A stretch of 64,000 nucleotides of DNA from Arcuatula senhousia (Eukaryota > Mollusca > Bivalvia > Mytilida > Mytilidae), in contig OZ020305.1 of the NCBI GenBank assembly GCA_963971305.1, positions 42,357,717 to 42,421,716 of the forward strand, in the 5' to 3' direction. The position numbers and the translations under genes are program-made. Below are positions 1 to 9,422 of the stretch, piece by piece. How positions within the stretch are numbered: position 1 is the first letter of the stretch; each line of letters opens with the position of its first letter. The notes below the pieces were generated by a model. That model worked only from the letters and a program-made list of their open reading frames with translations. It did not search any database and was not told the DNA's origin.

Positions 1-800
1 GGGATGATTGCAGCTAGTCGTTGTTGTTTAATATAGTTCCCTTTTGATGTACTCATTTGACTTATTTTGTTCGGTCGCGTGTACTATTAGCATGCCGTTT
101 GTGTGGTAACTTCTTCAGTTAGCCTTATCAAATTACTAAAAAAATTGTCCACGAAGTTTTACACATTTGGAACTTCAGGGGCAATAGCGGACGAATATTT
201 GGTTTTATGACTATTTCGGTTTTATAACAAAATTGCCAAAAGTGTTTCATTATTTAGAGAAAATGTGTCTTGCAATGGTGTAAAGGTTAAAAATAACGCG
301 CATGATTTGCACGAGCTTCATGATGTTTCTTTAACGAAATGAAACCTTGCAGCATCCAACTTTGTTCTGATTTTTTTTTTTTCATCTGAAAACGATCGGA
401 AGCTTCTATGATGCAGTTGGTAAGTCAATTTTTATTATGAAATTGAAAATTAAGCTAGTCATGTTTTTCCCCCTGCCTTTTAAAGGATTTATGAAGTTCA
501 GGTTTTTCTGTATTTGTATTTTTGAAATTGTATAGTGAAATCAGCATGGTTTGTGAACAAGATGTTATATTCATTTTTCTTAAGGTTCATTTGCAATAGT
601 TGACCGGGCGGCGAAAGTTGAATTGCACTTGTAAAAGGGGATAGGGGAGGTAAATAGGGTTTAGAAAAAGTCATTGTTTTTATACAAATAGTAAGATTCT
701 TTTTGAAAAATGTTAGCGGCTCTTAAAAGAGCCCTTTTCACAGTCACATTAAAGACTGGGTCGTTGGTATTTGGATGTGTCGTGTTGAATTCTTTGTTCT

Positions 801-1094
801 TTATTCTTCTTCGAATGGACTGAATTCTGGCTCTTGTCCAAATAGCTTGAATCTCAGGGTTTCTGCTTCTTTGTGCTTTTCTGTTGTATATTGGTAGTAC
901 ATGTTGATTACTCCTTCAAGCACGACGATTCTCATACGAAGTGGATATCTGAAACTTCGAATATTGTCTCAAACGGCCTTTTCATACTTGTCCTTTAAGT
1001 ATTCCAGTTTGTCACTAAGAAGCAACATCTGTTGACAGGCTCTTTGGGTTCTGCTCTCTGCGTCTTGTAGCTTGGCATACAATGAGGAATCCAT
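801..1094 (-). pseudogene. 97-aa gene, copy 1, stop at codon 42
   Basis: TGA replaces AGA at codon 42 (969..971), leaving a 41-aa first-helix peptide; the rest of the frame stays open. Stem-loop 718..733, TATA 1176..1183. The flank has C to A at 408, shared with copies 20 and 25, and a 12-T tract near 371-382. Confidence 0.7.
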
Positions 1095-2467
1095 AGTTGT
1101 ATTATAAAGCTAGAGTTTGTTTGGTTCTTTTGCGTATTCAAGTGAAAATGATACTTTCCTGGAGAGTTAAACTACTTTATATACTGGATTTACAGATGTC
1201 AAGATGACACGAAACGATTATCAAGAGATGAGTATGACAGGACCGTTGTTTTCATAGCTTAAGTAGACACAAGCTCTTTCCGTCGTTTAAAATGCACATT
1301 GCAAATAATTGTCTCATAACGAGCTAATTACTTTTTAATTAATTATTGGCTATGTGAACGAAGATTTTTGTTTTATTATAGTTACGTTTTCATCTTAAAA
1401 ACTTATTTTCTTGAACTCTGTCTTTTTTTTTAATTTTCAATCAGGGGGCGATAATTCACAATATCAGGTAAAAGATTTCTTCAATTTCTATTTCATTCGT
1501 AAATTTAACGCAATGAACGGAGTTCTTACAAAATGAAATGGTAATCGTTGAGAATGTTTGCAACTTGTAAAATACAGTTGCAAAAGGAGGAAAAACTATA
1601 AACAAACAAATACTTCAGAAAAAGACAAAAAATTGTGTGTTTTTTTGGGGTTAATTTTTTAGGGGGGGGGGATGATTGCAGCTAGTCGTTGTTGTTTAAT
1701 ATAGTTCCCTTTTGATGTACTCATTTGACTTATTTTGTTCGGTCGCGTGTACTATTAGCATGCCGTTTGTGTGGTAACTTCTTCAGTTAGCCTTATCAAA
1801 TTACTAAAAAAATTGTCCACGAAGTTTTACACATTTGGAACTTCAGGGGCAATAGCGGACGAATATTTGGTTTTATGACTATTTCGGTTTTATAACAAAA
1901 TTGCCAAAAGTGTTTCATTATTTAGAGAAAATGTGTCTTGCAATGGTGTAAAGGTTAAAAATAACGCGCATGATTTGCACGAGCTTCATGATGTTTCTTT
2001 AACGAAATGAAACCTTGCAGCATCCAACTTTGTTCTGATTTTTTTTTTTTATCTGAAAACGATCGGAAGCTTCTCTGATGCAGTTGGTAAGTCAATTTTT
2101 ATTATGAAATTGAAAATTAAGCTAGTCATGTTTTTCCCCCTGCCTTTTAAAGGATTTATGAAGTTCAGGTTTTTCTGTATTTGTATTTTTGAAATTGTAT
2201 AGTGAAATCAGCATGGTTTGTGAACAAGATGTTATATTCATTTTTCTTAAGGTTCATTTGCAATAGTTGACCGGGCGGCGAAAGTTGAATTGCACTTGTA
2301 AAAGGGGATAGGGGAGGTAAATAGGGTTTAGAAAAAGTCATTGTTTTTATACAAATAGTAAGATTCTTTTTGAAAAATGTTAGCGGCTCTTAAAAGAGCC
2401 CTTTTCACAGTCACATTAAAGACTGGGTCGTTGGTATTTGGATGTGTCGTGTTGAATTCTTTGTTCT

Positions 2468-2761
2468 TTATTCTTCTTCGAATGGACTGAATTCTGGCTC
2501 TTGTCCAAATAGCTTGAATCTCAGGGTTTCTGCTTCTTTGTGCTTTTCTGTTGTATATTGGTAGTACATGTTGATTACTCCTTCAAGCACGACGATTCTC
2601 ATACGAAGTGGATATCTGAAACTTCGAATATTGTCTCAAACGGCCTTTTCATACTTGTCCTTTAAGTATTCCAGTTTGTCACTAAGAAGCAACATCTGTT
2701 GACAGGCTCTTTGGGTTCTGCTCTCTGCGTCTTGTAGCTTGGCATACAATGAGGAATCCAT
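2468..2761 (-). pseudogene. 97-aa gene, copy 2, stop at codon 42
   Basis: TGA at 2636..2638. Stem-loop 2385..2400, TATA 2843..2850. The C that normally ends the T-tract near 2050 is absent, a variant shared only with copies 21 and 26, which carry TTA at codon 42. This makes copy 2 the likely representative of their stop-bearing ancestor. Confidence 0.7.
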
Positions 2762-4132
2762 AGTTGTATTATAAAGCTAGAGTTTGTTTGGTTCTTTTGC
2801 GTATTCAAGTGAAAATGATACTTTCCTGGAGAGTTAAACTACTTTATATACTGGATTTACAGATGTCAAGATGACACGAAACGATTATCAAGAGATGAGT
2901 ATGACAGGACCGTTGTTTTCATAGCTTAAGTAGACACAAGCTCTTTCCGTCGTTTAAAATGCACATTGCAAATAATTGTCTCATAACGAGCTAATTACTT
3001 TTTAATTAATTATTGGCTATGTGAACGAAGATTTTTGTTTTATTATAGTTACGTTTTCATCTTAAAAACTTATTTTCTTGAACTCTGTCTTTTTTTTTAA
3101 TTTTCAATCAGGGGGCGATAATTCACAATATCAGGTAAAAGATTTCTTCAATTTCTATTTCATTCGTAAATTTAACGCAATGAACGGAGTTCTTACAAAA
3201 TGAAATGGTAATCGTTGAGAATGTTTGCAACTTGTAAAATACAGTTGCAAAAGGAGGAAAAACTATAAACAAACAAATACTTCAGAAAAAGACAAAAAAT
3301 TGTGTGTTTTTTTGGGGTTAATTTTTTAGGGGGGGGATGATTGCAGCTAGTCGTTGTTGTTTAATATAGTTCCCTTTTGATGTACTCATTTGACTTATTT
3401 TGTTCGGTCGCGTGTACTATTAGCATGCCGTTTGTGTGGTAACTTCTTCAGTTAGCCTTATCAAATTACTAAAAAAATTGTCCACGAAGTTTTACACATT
3501 TGGAACTTCAGGGGCAATAGCGGACGAATATTTGGTTTTATGACTATTTCGGTTTTATAACAAAATTGCCAAAAGTGTTTCATTATTTAGAGAAAATGTG
3601 TCTTGCAATGGTGTAAAGGTTAAAAATAACGCGCATGATTTGCACGAGCTTCATGATGTTTCTTTAACGAAATGAAACCTTGCAGCATCCAACTTTGTTC
3701 TGATTTTTTTTTTTCATCTGAAAACGATCGGAAGCTTCTCTGATGCAGTTGGTAAGTCAATTTTTATTATGAAATTGAAAATTAAGCTAGTCATGTTTTT
3801 CCCCCTGCCTTTTAAAGGATTTATGAAGTTCAGGTTTTTCTGTATTTGTATTTTTGAAATTGTATAGTGAAATCAGCATGGTTTGTGAACAAGATGTTAT
3901 ATTCATTTTTCTTAAGGTTCATTTGCAATAGTTGACCGGGCGGCGAAAGTTGAATTGCACTTGTAAAAGGGGATAGGGGAGGTAAATAGGGTTTAGAAAA
4001 AGTCATTGTTTTTATACAAATAGTAAGATTCTTTTTGAAAAATGTTAGCGGCTCTTAAAAGAGCCCTTTTCACAGTCACATTAAAGACTGGGTCGTTGGT
4101 ATTTGGATGTGTCGTGTTGAATTCTTTGTTCT

Positions 4133-4426
4133 TTATTCTTCTTCGAATGGACTGAATTCTGGCTCTTGTCCAAATAGCTTGAATCTCAGGGTTTCTGCTT
4201 CTTTGTGCTTTTCTGTTGTATATTGGTAGTACATGTTGATTACTCCTTCAAGCACGACGATTCTCATACGAAGTGGATATCTGAAACTTCGAATATTGTC
4301 TCAAACGGCCTTTTCATACTTGTCCTTTAAGTATTCCAGTTTGTCACTAAGAAGCAACATCTGTTGACAGGCTCTTTGGGTTCTGCTCTCTGCGTCTTGT
4401 AGCTTGGCATACAATGAGGAATCCAT
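4133..4426 (-). pseudogene. 97-aa gene, copy 3, stop at codon 42
   Basis: TGA at 4301..4303. Stem-loop 4050..4065, TATA 4508..4515. No other distinguishing change noticed. Confidence 0.7.
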
Positions 4427-4993
4427 AGTTGTATTATAAAGCTAGAGTTTGTTTGGTTCTTTTGCGTATTCAAGTGAAAATGATACTTTCCTGGAGAGTT
4501 AAACTACTTTATATACTGGATTTACAGATGTCAAGATGACACGAAACGATTATCAAGAGATGAGTATGACAGGACCGTTGTTTTCATAGCTTAAGTAGAC
4601 ACAAGCTCTTTCCGTCGTTTAAAATGCACATTGCAAATAATTGTCTCATAACGAGCTAATTACTTTTTAATTAATTATTGGCTATGTGAACGAAGATTTT
4701 TGTTTTATTATAGTTACGTTTTCATCTTAAAAACTTATTTTCTTGAACTCTGTCTTTTTTTTTAATTTTCAATCAGGGGGCGATAATTCACAATATCAGG
4801 TAAAAGATTTCTTCAATTTCTATTTCATTCGTAAATTTAACGCAATGAACGGAGTTCTTACAAAATGAAATGGTAATCGTTGAGAATGTTTGCAACTTGT
4901 AAAATACAGTTGCAAAAGGAGGAAAAACTATAAACAAACAAATACTTCAGAAAAAGACAAAAAATTGTGTGTTTTTTTGGGGTTAATTTTTTA

Positions 4994-5002
4994 GGGGGGG
5001 GG
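4994..5002. repeat. G-tract at the unit boundary, length-variable
   Basis: A run of 9 G here, following TTAATTTTTTA. The tract ranges from 7 (near 14,985) to 11 (63,270..63,280) among units and is interrupted by an A at 58280 and 61610. It accounts for part of the 1,663 to 1,668 bp variation in unit length. Confidence 0.85.
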
Positions 5003-5690
5003 ATGATTGCAGCTAGTCGTTGTTGTTTAATATAGTTCCCTTTTGATGTACTCATTTGACTTATTTTGTTCGGTCGCGTGTACTATTAGCATGCCGTTTG
5101 TGTGGTAACTTCTTCAGTTAGCCTTATCAAATTACTAAAAAAATTGTCCACGAAGTTTTACACATTTGGAACTTCAGGGGCAATAGCGGACGAATATTTG
5201 GTTTTATGACTATTTCGGTTTTATAACAAAATTGCCAAAAGTGTTTCATTATTTAGAGAAAATGTGTCTTGCAATGGTGTAAAGGTTAAAAATAACGCGC
5301 ATGATTTGCACGAGCTTCATGATGTTTCTTTAACGAAATGAAACCTTGCAGCATCCAACTTTGTTCTGATTTTTTTTTCATCTGAAAACGATCGGAAGCT
5401 TCTCTGATGCAGTTGGTAAGTCAATTTTTATTATGAAATTGAAAATTAAGCTAGTCATGTTTTTCCCCCTGCCTTTTAAAGGATTTATGAAGTTCAGGTT
5501 TTTCTGTATTTGTATTTTTGAAATTGTATAGTGAAATCATGATGGTTTGTGAACAAGATGTTATATTCATTTTTCTTAAGGTTCATTTGCAATAGTTGAC
5601 CGGGCGGCGAAAGTTGAATTGCACTTGTAAAAGGGGATAGGGGAGGTAAATAGGGTTTAGAAAAAGTCATTGTTTTTATACAAATAGTAA
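5003..5690. other. Gene-free 3'-flanking spacer (reference unit)
   Basis: About 690 bp between the G-tract and the HDE-like element, downstream of the minus-strand gene. It holds a variable T-tract (9 to 12 T, near 5370) and a plus-strand splice-donor-like TTGGTAAGT near 5413. No tRNA, 5S rRNA, U1, U2 or U6 snRNA, or second gene could be recognised by eye. Confidence 0.6.
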
Positions 5691-5701
5691 GATTCTTTTT
5701 G
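5691..5701 (-). promoter_or_regulatory. Histone downstream element (HDE)-like purine tract
   Basis: Minus strand CAAAAAGAATC, 12 nt beyond the stem-loop. Position and purine content match the histone downstream element (vertebrate core close to CAAGAAAGA) that pairs with U7 snRNA. It is present at the same offset (106 to 96 bp below the low coordinate of each coding copy). The extra A in copies 20 and 25 falls between this element and the stem-loop, lengthening that spacing by one. Pairing cannot be tested without the host U7 sequence. Confidence 0.65.
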
Positions 5702-5713
5702 AAAAATGTTAGC

Positions 5714-5729
5714 GGCTCTTAAAAGAGCC
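5714..5729 (-). terminator. Histone-type 3'-end stem-loop (reference copy)
   Basis: On the minus strand this reads GGCTCTTTTAAGAGCC: a 6-bp stem GGCTCT/AGAGCC with a TTTA loop. It fits the established metazoan histone consensus GGYYYUUHUHARRRCC at every position. It lies 67 nt past the stop codon and is followed by GCTAACA, which offers a CA cleavage site. The opposite strand would give a UAAA loop that breaks the consensus, so the signal belongs to the minus-strand gene. In animals such a hairpin is bound by SLBP and replaces the poly(A) tail. The same element sits 83 to 68 bp below the low coordinate of every copy and no change was seen in it. Confidence 0.9.
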
Positions 5730-5795
5730 CTTTTCACAGTCACATTAAAGACTGGGTCGTTGGTATTTGGATGTGTCGTGTTGAATTCTTTGTTC

Positions 5796-5801
5796 TTTAT
5801 T
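5796..5801 (-). promoter_or_regulatory. AATAAA overlapping the stop codon
   Basis: The minus-strand end of the frame reads GAATAAAG, so a canonical poly(A) hexamer includes the TAA stop codon. It precedes the stem-loop by 66 nt. It could give a polyadenylated alternative mRNA with almost no 3' UTR, or may simply result from GAA codons beside TAA. Confidence 0.3.
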
Positions 5802-6090
5802 CTTCTTCGAATGGACTGAATTCTGGCTCTTGTCCAAATAGCTTGAATCTCAGGGTTTCTGCTTCTTTGTGCTTTTCTGTTGTATATTGGTAGTACATGT
5901 TGATTACTCCTTCAAGCACGACGATTCTCATACGAAGTGGATATCTGAAACTTCGAATATTGTCTCTAACGGCCTTTTCATACTTGTCCTTTAAGTATTC
6001 CAGTTTGTCACTAAGAAGCAACATCTGTTGACAGGCTCTTTGGGTTCTGCTCTCTGCGTCTTGTAGCTTGGCATACAATGAGGAATCCAT
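5797..6090 (-). CDS. Unrecognised 97-aa helical protein, copy 4 (reference copy)
   Basis: Family not recognised. Residues 3-48 form a predicted long amphipathic helix with coiled-coil-like spacing (L5, L9, A12, then L24-L26, L30, L33, Y37, V41). A basic turn RYPLR (49-53) leads to a second helix, about 54-84, with hydrophobic IVVLEGVI (56-63) and aromatic MYYQY (65-69). The tail is acidic and ends in EEE. It has 16 Lys+Arg and 17 Asp+Glu, one Cys (C20), no signal peptide, no membrane segment and no histone fold. The first ATG is used; it lies about 55 nt from an initiator-like site. The gene appears intronless and ends in a histone-type stem-loop (5714..5729), so S-phase-coupled, non-polyadenylated mRNA is inferred. 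Coding status rests on the open frame placed exactly between a TATA promoter and a processing signal. This copy shares GC to TG at 5540-5541 in the flank with copy 5. Confidence 0.75.
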   Translation of the reverse strand: MDSSLYAKLQDAESRTQRACQQMLLLSDKLEYLKDKYEKAVRDNIRSFRYPLRMRIVVLEGVINMYYQYTTEKHKEAETLRFKLFGQEPEFSPFEEE

Positions 6091-6140
6091 AGTTGTATTA
6101 TAAAGCTAGAGTTTGTTTGGTTCTTTTGCGTATTCAAGTG

Positions 6141-6147
6141 AAAATGA
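6141..6147 (-). promoter_or_regulatory. Initiator-like motif, predicted transcription start
   Basis: Minus strand TCATTTT matches the initiator consensus YYANWYY. Its A (6145) is about 34 nt downstream of the first T of the TATA box and gives a 5' UTR of about 55 nt, short as in histone genes. With cleavage about 5 nt after the stem-loop the predicted transcript is about 437 nt. Confidence 0.45.
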
Positions 6148-6171
6148 TACTTTCCTGGAGAGTTAAACTAC

Positions 6172-6179
6172 TTTATATA
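6172..6179 (-). promoter_or_regulatory. TATA box (reference copy)
   Basis: Minus strand TATATAAA inside GTATATAAAG, 81 nt upstream of the ATG of copy 4. The spacing to the initiator-like motif (about 34 nt) suits a TATA-driven RNA polymerase II promoter. It occurs at the same offset, 82 to 89 bp above the high coordinate of the coding frame, in the other copies. Confidence 0.75.
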
Positions 6180-6235
6180 CTGGATTTACAGATGTCAAGA
6201 TGACACGAAACGATTATCAAGAGATGAGTATGACA

Positions 6236-6240
6236 GGACC
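6236..6240 (-). promoter_or_regulatory. GGTCC motif upstream of the TATA box
   Basis: Minus strand ACGGTCCTG, about 57 bp upstream of the TATA box. GGTCC-containing elements are known from some histone H4 promoters. A five-base match is weak, but its proximal position fits. Confidence 0.25.
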
Positions 6241-6293
6241 GTTGTTTTCATAGCTTAAGTAGACACAAGCTCTTTCCGTCGTTTAAAATGCAC

Positions 6294-6302
6294 ATTGCAA
6301 AT
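6294..6302 (-). promoter_or_regulatory. Octamer-like sequence
   Basis: Plus strand ATTGCAAAT contains TTGCAAAT, one base from the POU octamer ATGCAAAT found in many H2B promoters. A second near-match (ATGCACAT) directly adjoins it. It lies about 115 bp upstream of the TATA box. Suggestive only. Confidence 0.25.
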
Positions 6303-6340
6303 AATTGTCTCATAACGAGCTAATTACTTTTTAATTAATT

Positions 6341-6345
6341 ATTGG
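6341..6345 (-). promoter_or_regulatory. CCAAT box candidate
   Basis: Minus strand AGCCAATAA, about 160 bp upstream of the TATA box. The core is perfect but lies further upstream than is usual for histone CCAAT boxes. Confidence 0.3.
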
Positions 6346-6552
6346 CTATGTGAACGAAGATTTTTGTTTTATTATAGTTACGTTTTCATCTTAAAAACTT
6401 ATTTTCTTGAACTCTGTCTTTTTTTTTAATTTTCAATCAGGGGGCGATAATTCACAATATCAGGTAAAAGATTTCTTCAATTTCTATTTCATTCGTAAAT
6501 TTAACGCAATGAACGGAGTTCTTACAAAATGAAATGGTAATCGTTGAGAATG

Positions 6553-6580
6553 TTTGCAACTTGTAAAATACAGTTGCAAA
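6553..6580. other. Conserved 28-nt hairpin in the spacer
   Basis: Arms TTTGCAAC and GTTGCAAA (8 bp) enclose a one-base bulge, a second stem TGTA/TACA (4 bp) and an AAA loop. It lies about 460 bp upstream of the ATG and some 80 to 110 bp before the G-tract. It recurs in each unit read (for example 1557..1584). There is no adjacent U-run to suggest a polymerase III terminator. Function unknown. Confidence 0.6.
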
Positions 6581-7461
6581 AGGAGGAAAAACTATAAACA
6601 AACAAATACTTCAGAAAAAGACAAAAAATTGTGTGTTTTTTTGGGGTTAATTTTTTAGGGGGGGGGATGATTGCAGCTAGTCGTTGTTGTTTAATATAGT
6701 TCCCTTTTGATGTACTCATTTGACTTATTTTGTTCGGTCGCGTGTACTATTAGCATGCCGTTTGTGTGGTAACTTCTTCAGTTAGCCTTATCAAATTACT
6801 AAAAAAATTGTCCACGAAGTTTTACACATTTGGAACTTCAGGGGCAATAGCGGACGAATATTTGGTTTTATGACTATTTCGGTTTTATAACAAAATTGCC
6901 AAAAGTGTTTCATTATTTAGAGAAAATGTGTCTTGCAATGGTGTAAAGGTTAAAAATAACGCGCATGATTTGCACGAGCTTCATGATGTTTCTTTAACGA
7001 AATGAAACCTTGCAGCATCCAACTTTGTTCTGATTTTTTTTTTCATCTGAAAACGATCGGAAGCTTCTCTGATGCAGTTGGTAAGTCAATTTTTATTATG
7101 AAATTGAAAATTAAGCTAGTCATGTTTTTCCCCCTGCCTTTTAAAGGATTTATGAAGTTCAGGTTTTTCTGTATTTGTATTTTTGAAATTGTATAGTGAA
7201 ATCATGATGGTTTGTGAACAAGATGTTATATTCATTTTTCTTAAGGTTCATTTGCAATAGTTGACCGGGCGGCGAAAGTTGAATTGCACTTGTAAAAGGG
7301 GATAGGGGAGGTAAATAGGGTTTAGAAAAAGTCATTGTTTTTATACAAATAGTAAGATTCTTTTTGAAAAATGTTAGCGGCTCTTAAAAGAGCCCTTTTC
7401 ACAGTCACATTAAAGACTGGGTCGTTGGTATTTGGATGTGTCGTGTTGAATTCTTTGTTCT

Positions 7462-7755
7462 TTATTCTTCTTCGAATGGACTGAATTCTGGCTCTTGTCC
7501 AAATAGCTTGAATCTCAGGGTTTCTGCTTCTTTGTGCTTTTCTGTTGTATATTGGTAGTACATGTTGATTACTCCTTCAAGCACGACGATTCTCATACGA
7601 AGTGGATATCTGAAACTTCGAATATTGTCTCTAACGGCCTTTTCATACTTGTCCTTTAAGTATTCCAGTTTGTCACTAAGAAGCAACATCTGTTGACAGG
7701 CTCTTTGGGTTCTGCTCTCTGCGTCTTGTAGCTTGGCATACAATGAGGAATCCAT
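7462..7755 (-). CDS. 97-aa helical protein, copy 5
   Basis: Same protein as copy 4. Stem-loop 7379..7394, TATA 7837..7844. Shares the TG variant (7205-7206) with copy 4, so the two are probably sister copies. Confidence 0.72.
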   Translation of the reverse strand: MDSSLYAKLQDAESRTQRACQQMLLLSDKLEYLKDKYEKAVRDNIRSFRYPLRMRIVVLEGVINMYYQYTTEKHKEAETLRFKLFGQEPEFSPFEEE

Positions 7756-9128
7756 AGTTGTATTATAAAGCTAGAGTTTGTTTGGTTCTTTTGCGTATTC
7801 AAGTGAAAATGATACTTTCCTGGAGAGTTAAACTACTTTATATACTGGATTTACAGATGTCAAGATGACACGAAACGATTATCAAGAGATGAGTATGACA
7901 GGACCGTTGTTTTCATAGCTTAAGTAGACACAAGCTCTTTCCGTCGTTTAAAATGCACATTGCAAATAATTGTCTCATAACGAGCTAATTACTTTTTAAT
8001 TAATTATTGGCTATGTGAACGAAGATTTTTGTTTTATTATAGTTACGTTTTCATCTTAAAAACTTATTTTCTTGAACTCTGTCTTTTTTTTTAATTTTCA
8101 ATCAGGGGGCGATAATTCACAATATCAGGTAAAAGATTTCTTCAATTTCTATTTCATTCGTAAATTTAACGCAATGAACGGAGTTCTTACAAAATGAAAT
8201 GGTAATCGTTGAGAATGTTTGCAACTTGTAAAATACAGTTGCAAAAGGAGGAAAAACTATAAACAAACAAATACTTCAGAAAAAGACAAAAAATTGTGTG
8301 TTTTTTTGGGGTTAATTTTTTAGGGGGGGGGGATGATTGCAGCTAGTCGTTGTTGTTTAATATAGTTCCCTTTTGATGTACTCATTTGACTTATTTTGTT
8401 CGGTCGCGTGTACTATTAGCATGCCGTTTGTGTGGTAACTTCTTCAGTTAGCCTTATCAAATTACTAAAAAAATTGTCCACGAAGTTTTACACATTTGGA
8501 ACTTCAGGGGCAATAGCGGACGAATATTTGGTTTTATGACTATTTCGGTTTTATAACAAAATTGCCAAAAGTGTTTCATTATTTAGAGAAAATGTGTCTT
8601 GCAATGGTGTAAAGGTTAAAAATAACGCGCATGATTTGCACGAGCTTCATGATGTTTCTTTAACGAAATGAAACCTTGCAGCATCCAACTTTGTTCTGAT
8701 TTTTTTTTTTCATCTGAAAACGATCGGAAGCTTCTCTGATGCAGTTGGTAAGTCAATTTTTATTATGAAATTGAAAATTAAGCTAGTCATGTTTTTCCCC
8801 CTGCCTTTTAAAGGATTTATGAAGTTCAGGTTTTTCTGTATTTGTATTTTTGAAATTGTATAGTGAAATCAGCATGGTTTGTGAACAAGATGTTATATTC
8901 ATTTTTCTTAAGGTTCATTTGCAATAGTTGACCGGGCGGCGAAAGTTGAATTGCACTTGTAAAAGGGGATAGGGGAGGTAAATAGGGTTTAGAAAAAGTC
9001 ATTGTTTTTATACAAATAGTAAGATTCTTTTTGAAAAATGTTAGCGGCTCTTAAAAGAGCCCTTTTCACAGTCACATTAAAGACTGGGTCGTTGGTATTT
9101 GGATGTGTCGTGTTGAATTCTTTGTTCT

Positions 9129-9422
9129 TTATTCTTCTTCGAATGGACTGAATTCTGGCTCTTGTCCAAATAGCTTGAATCTCAGGGTTTCTGCTTCTTT
9201 GTGCTTTTCTGTTGTATATTGGTAGTACATGTTGATTACTCCTTCAAGCACGACGATTCTCATACGAAGTGGATATCTGAAACTTCGAATATTGTCTCTA
9301 ACGGCCTTTTCATACTTGTCCTTTAAGTATTCCAGTTTGTCACTAAGAAGCAACATCTGTTGACAGGCTCTTTGGGTTCTGCTCTCTGCGTCTTGTAGCT
9401 TGGCATACAATGAGGAATCCAT
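9129..9422 (-). CDS. 97-aa helical protein, copy 6
   Basis: Reference protein. Stem-loop 9046..9061, TATA 9504..9511. Confidence 0.72.
   Translation of the reverse strand: MDSSLYAKLQDAESRTQRACQQMLLLSDKLEYLKDKYEKAVRDNIRSFRYPLRMRIVVLEGVINMYYQYTTEKHKEAETLRFKLFGQEPEFSPFEEE

Larger units (their letters stand above)
6181..6666. other. Upstream spacer and promoter region (reference unit)
   Basis: About 490 bp between the TATA box and the G-tract. It contains the GGTCC, octamer-like and CCAAT candidates, a T-tract (near 6418-6427), the 28-nt hairpin and the G-tract. Nothing else is supported. Confidence 0.55.

Noticed and set aside
5003..5690. 5S rRNA, tRNA or snRNA genes in the spacer
   Set aside because: These often sit in histone arrays, so they were sought, but no recognisable 5S, tRNA, U1, U2 or U6 core sequence was seen. 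A covariance-model search would settle it.
5797..6090. The 97-aa protein as a histone or linker histone
   Set aside because: No histone-fold motifs, no Lys-rich tail, near-equal acidic and basic residues. Only the 3' end and gene layout are histone-like.
6578..6586. Shine-Dalgarno-like AAAAGGAGG
   Set aside because: No start codon or stable frame follows, and the TATA box and histone-type 3' end indicate a eukaryote.
6522..6719. Minus-strand 65-codon ORF (88 codons at 11449..11715)
   Set aside because: It crosses the variable G-tract, so its frame depends on tract length and is open in only about ten units; composition is that of spacer DNA.
7002..7196. Plus-strand 64-codon ORF, present in about half the units
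   Set aside because: It spans a T-tract of 9 to 12 and is open only at one tract length; other units are frameshifted. The product is low-complexity and Phe-rich, and no promoter lies upstream.
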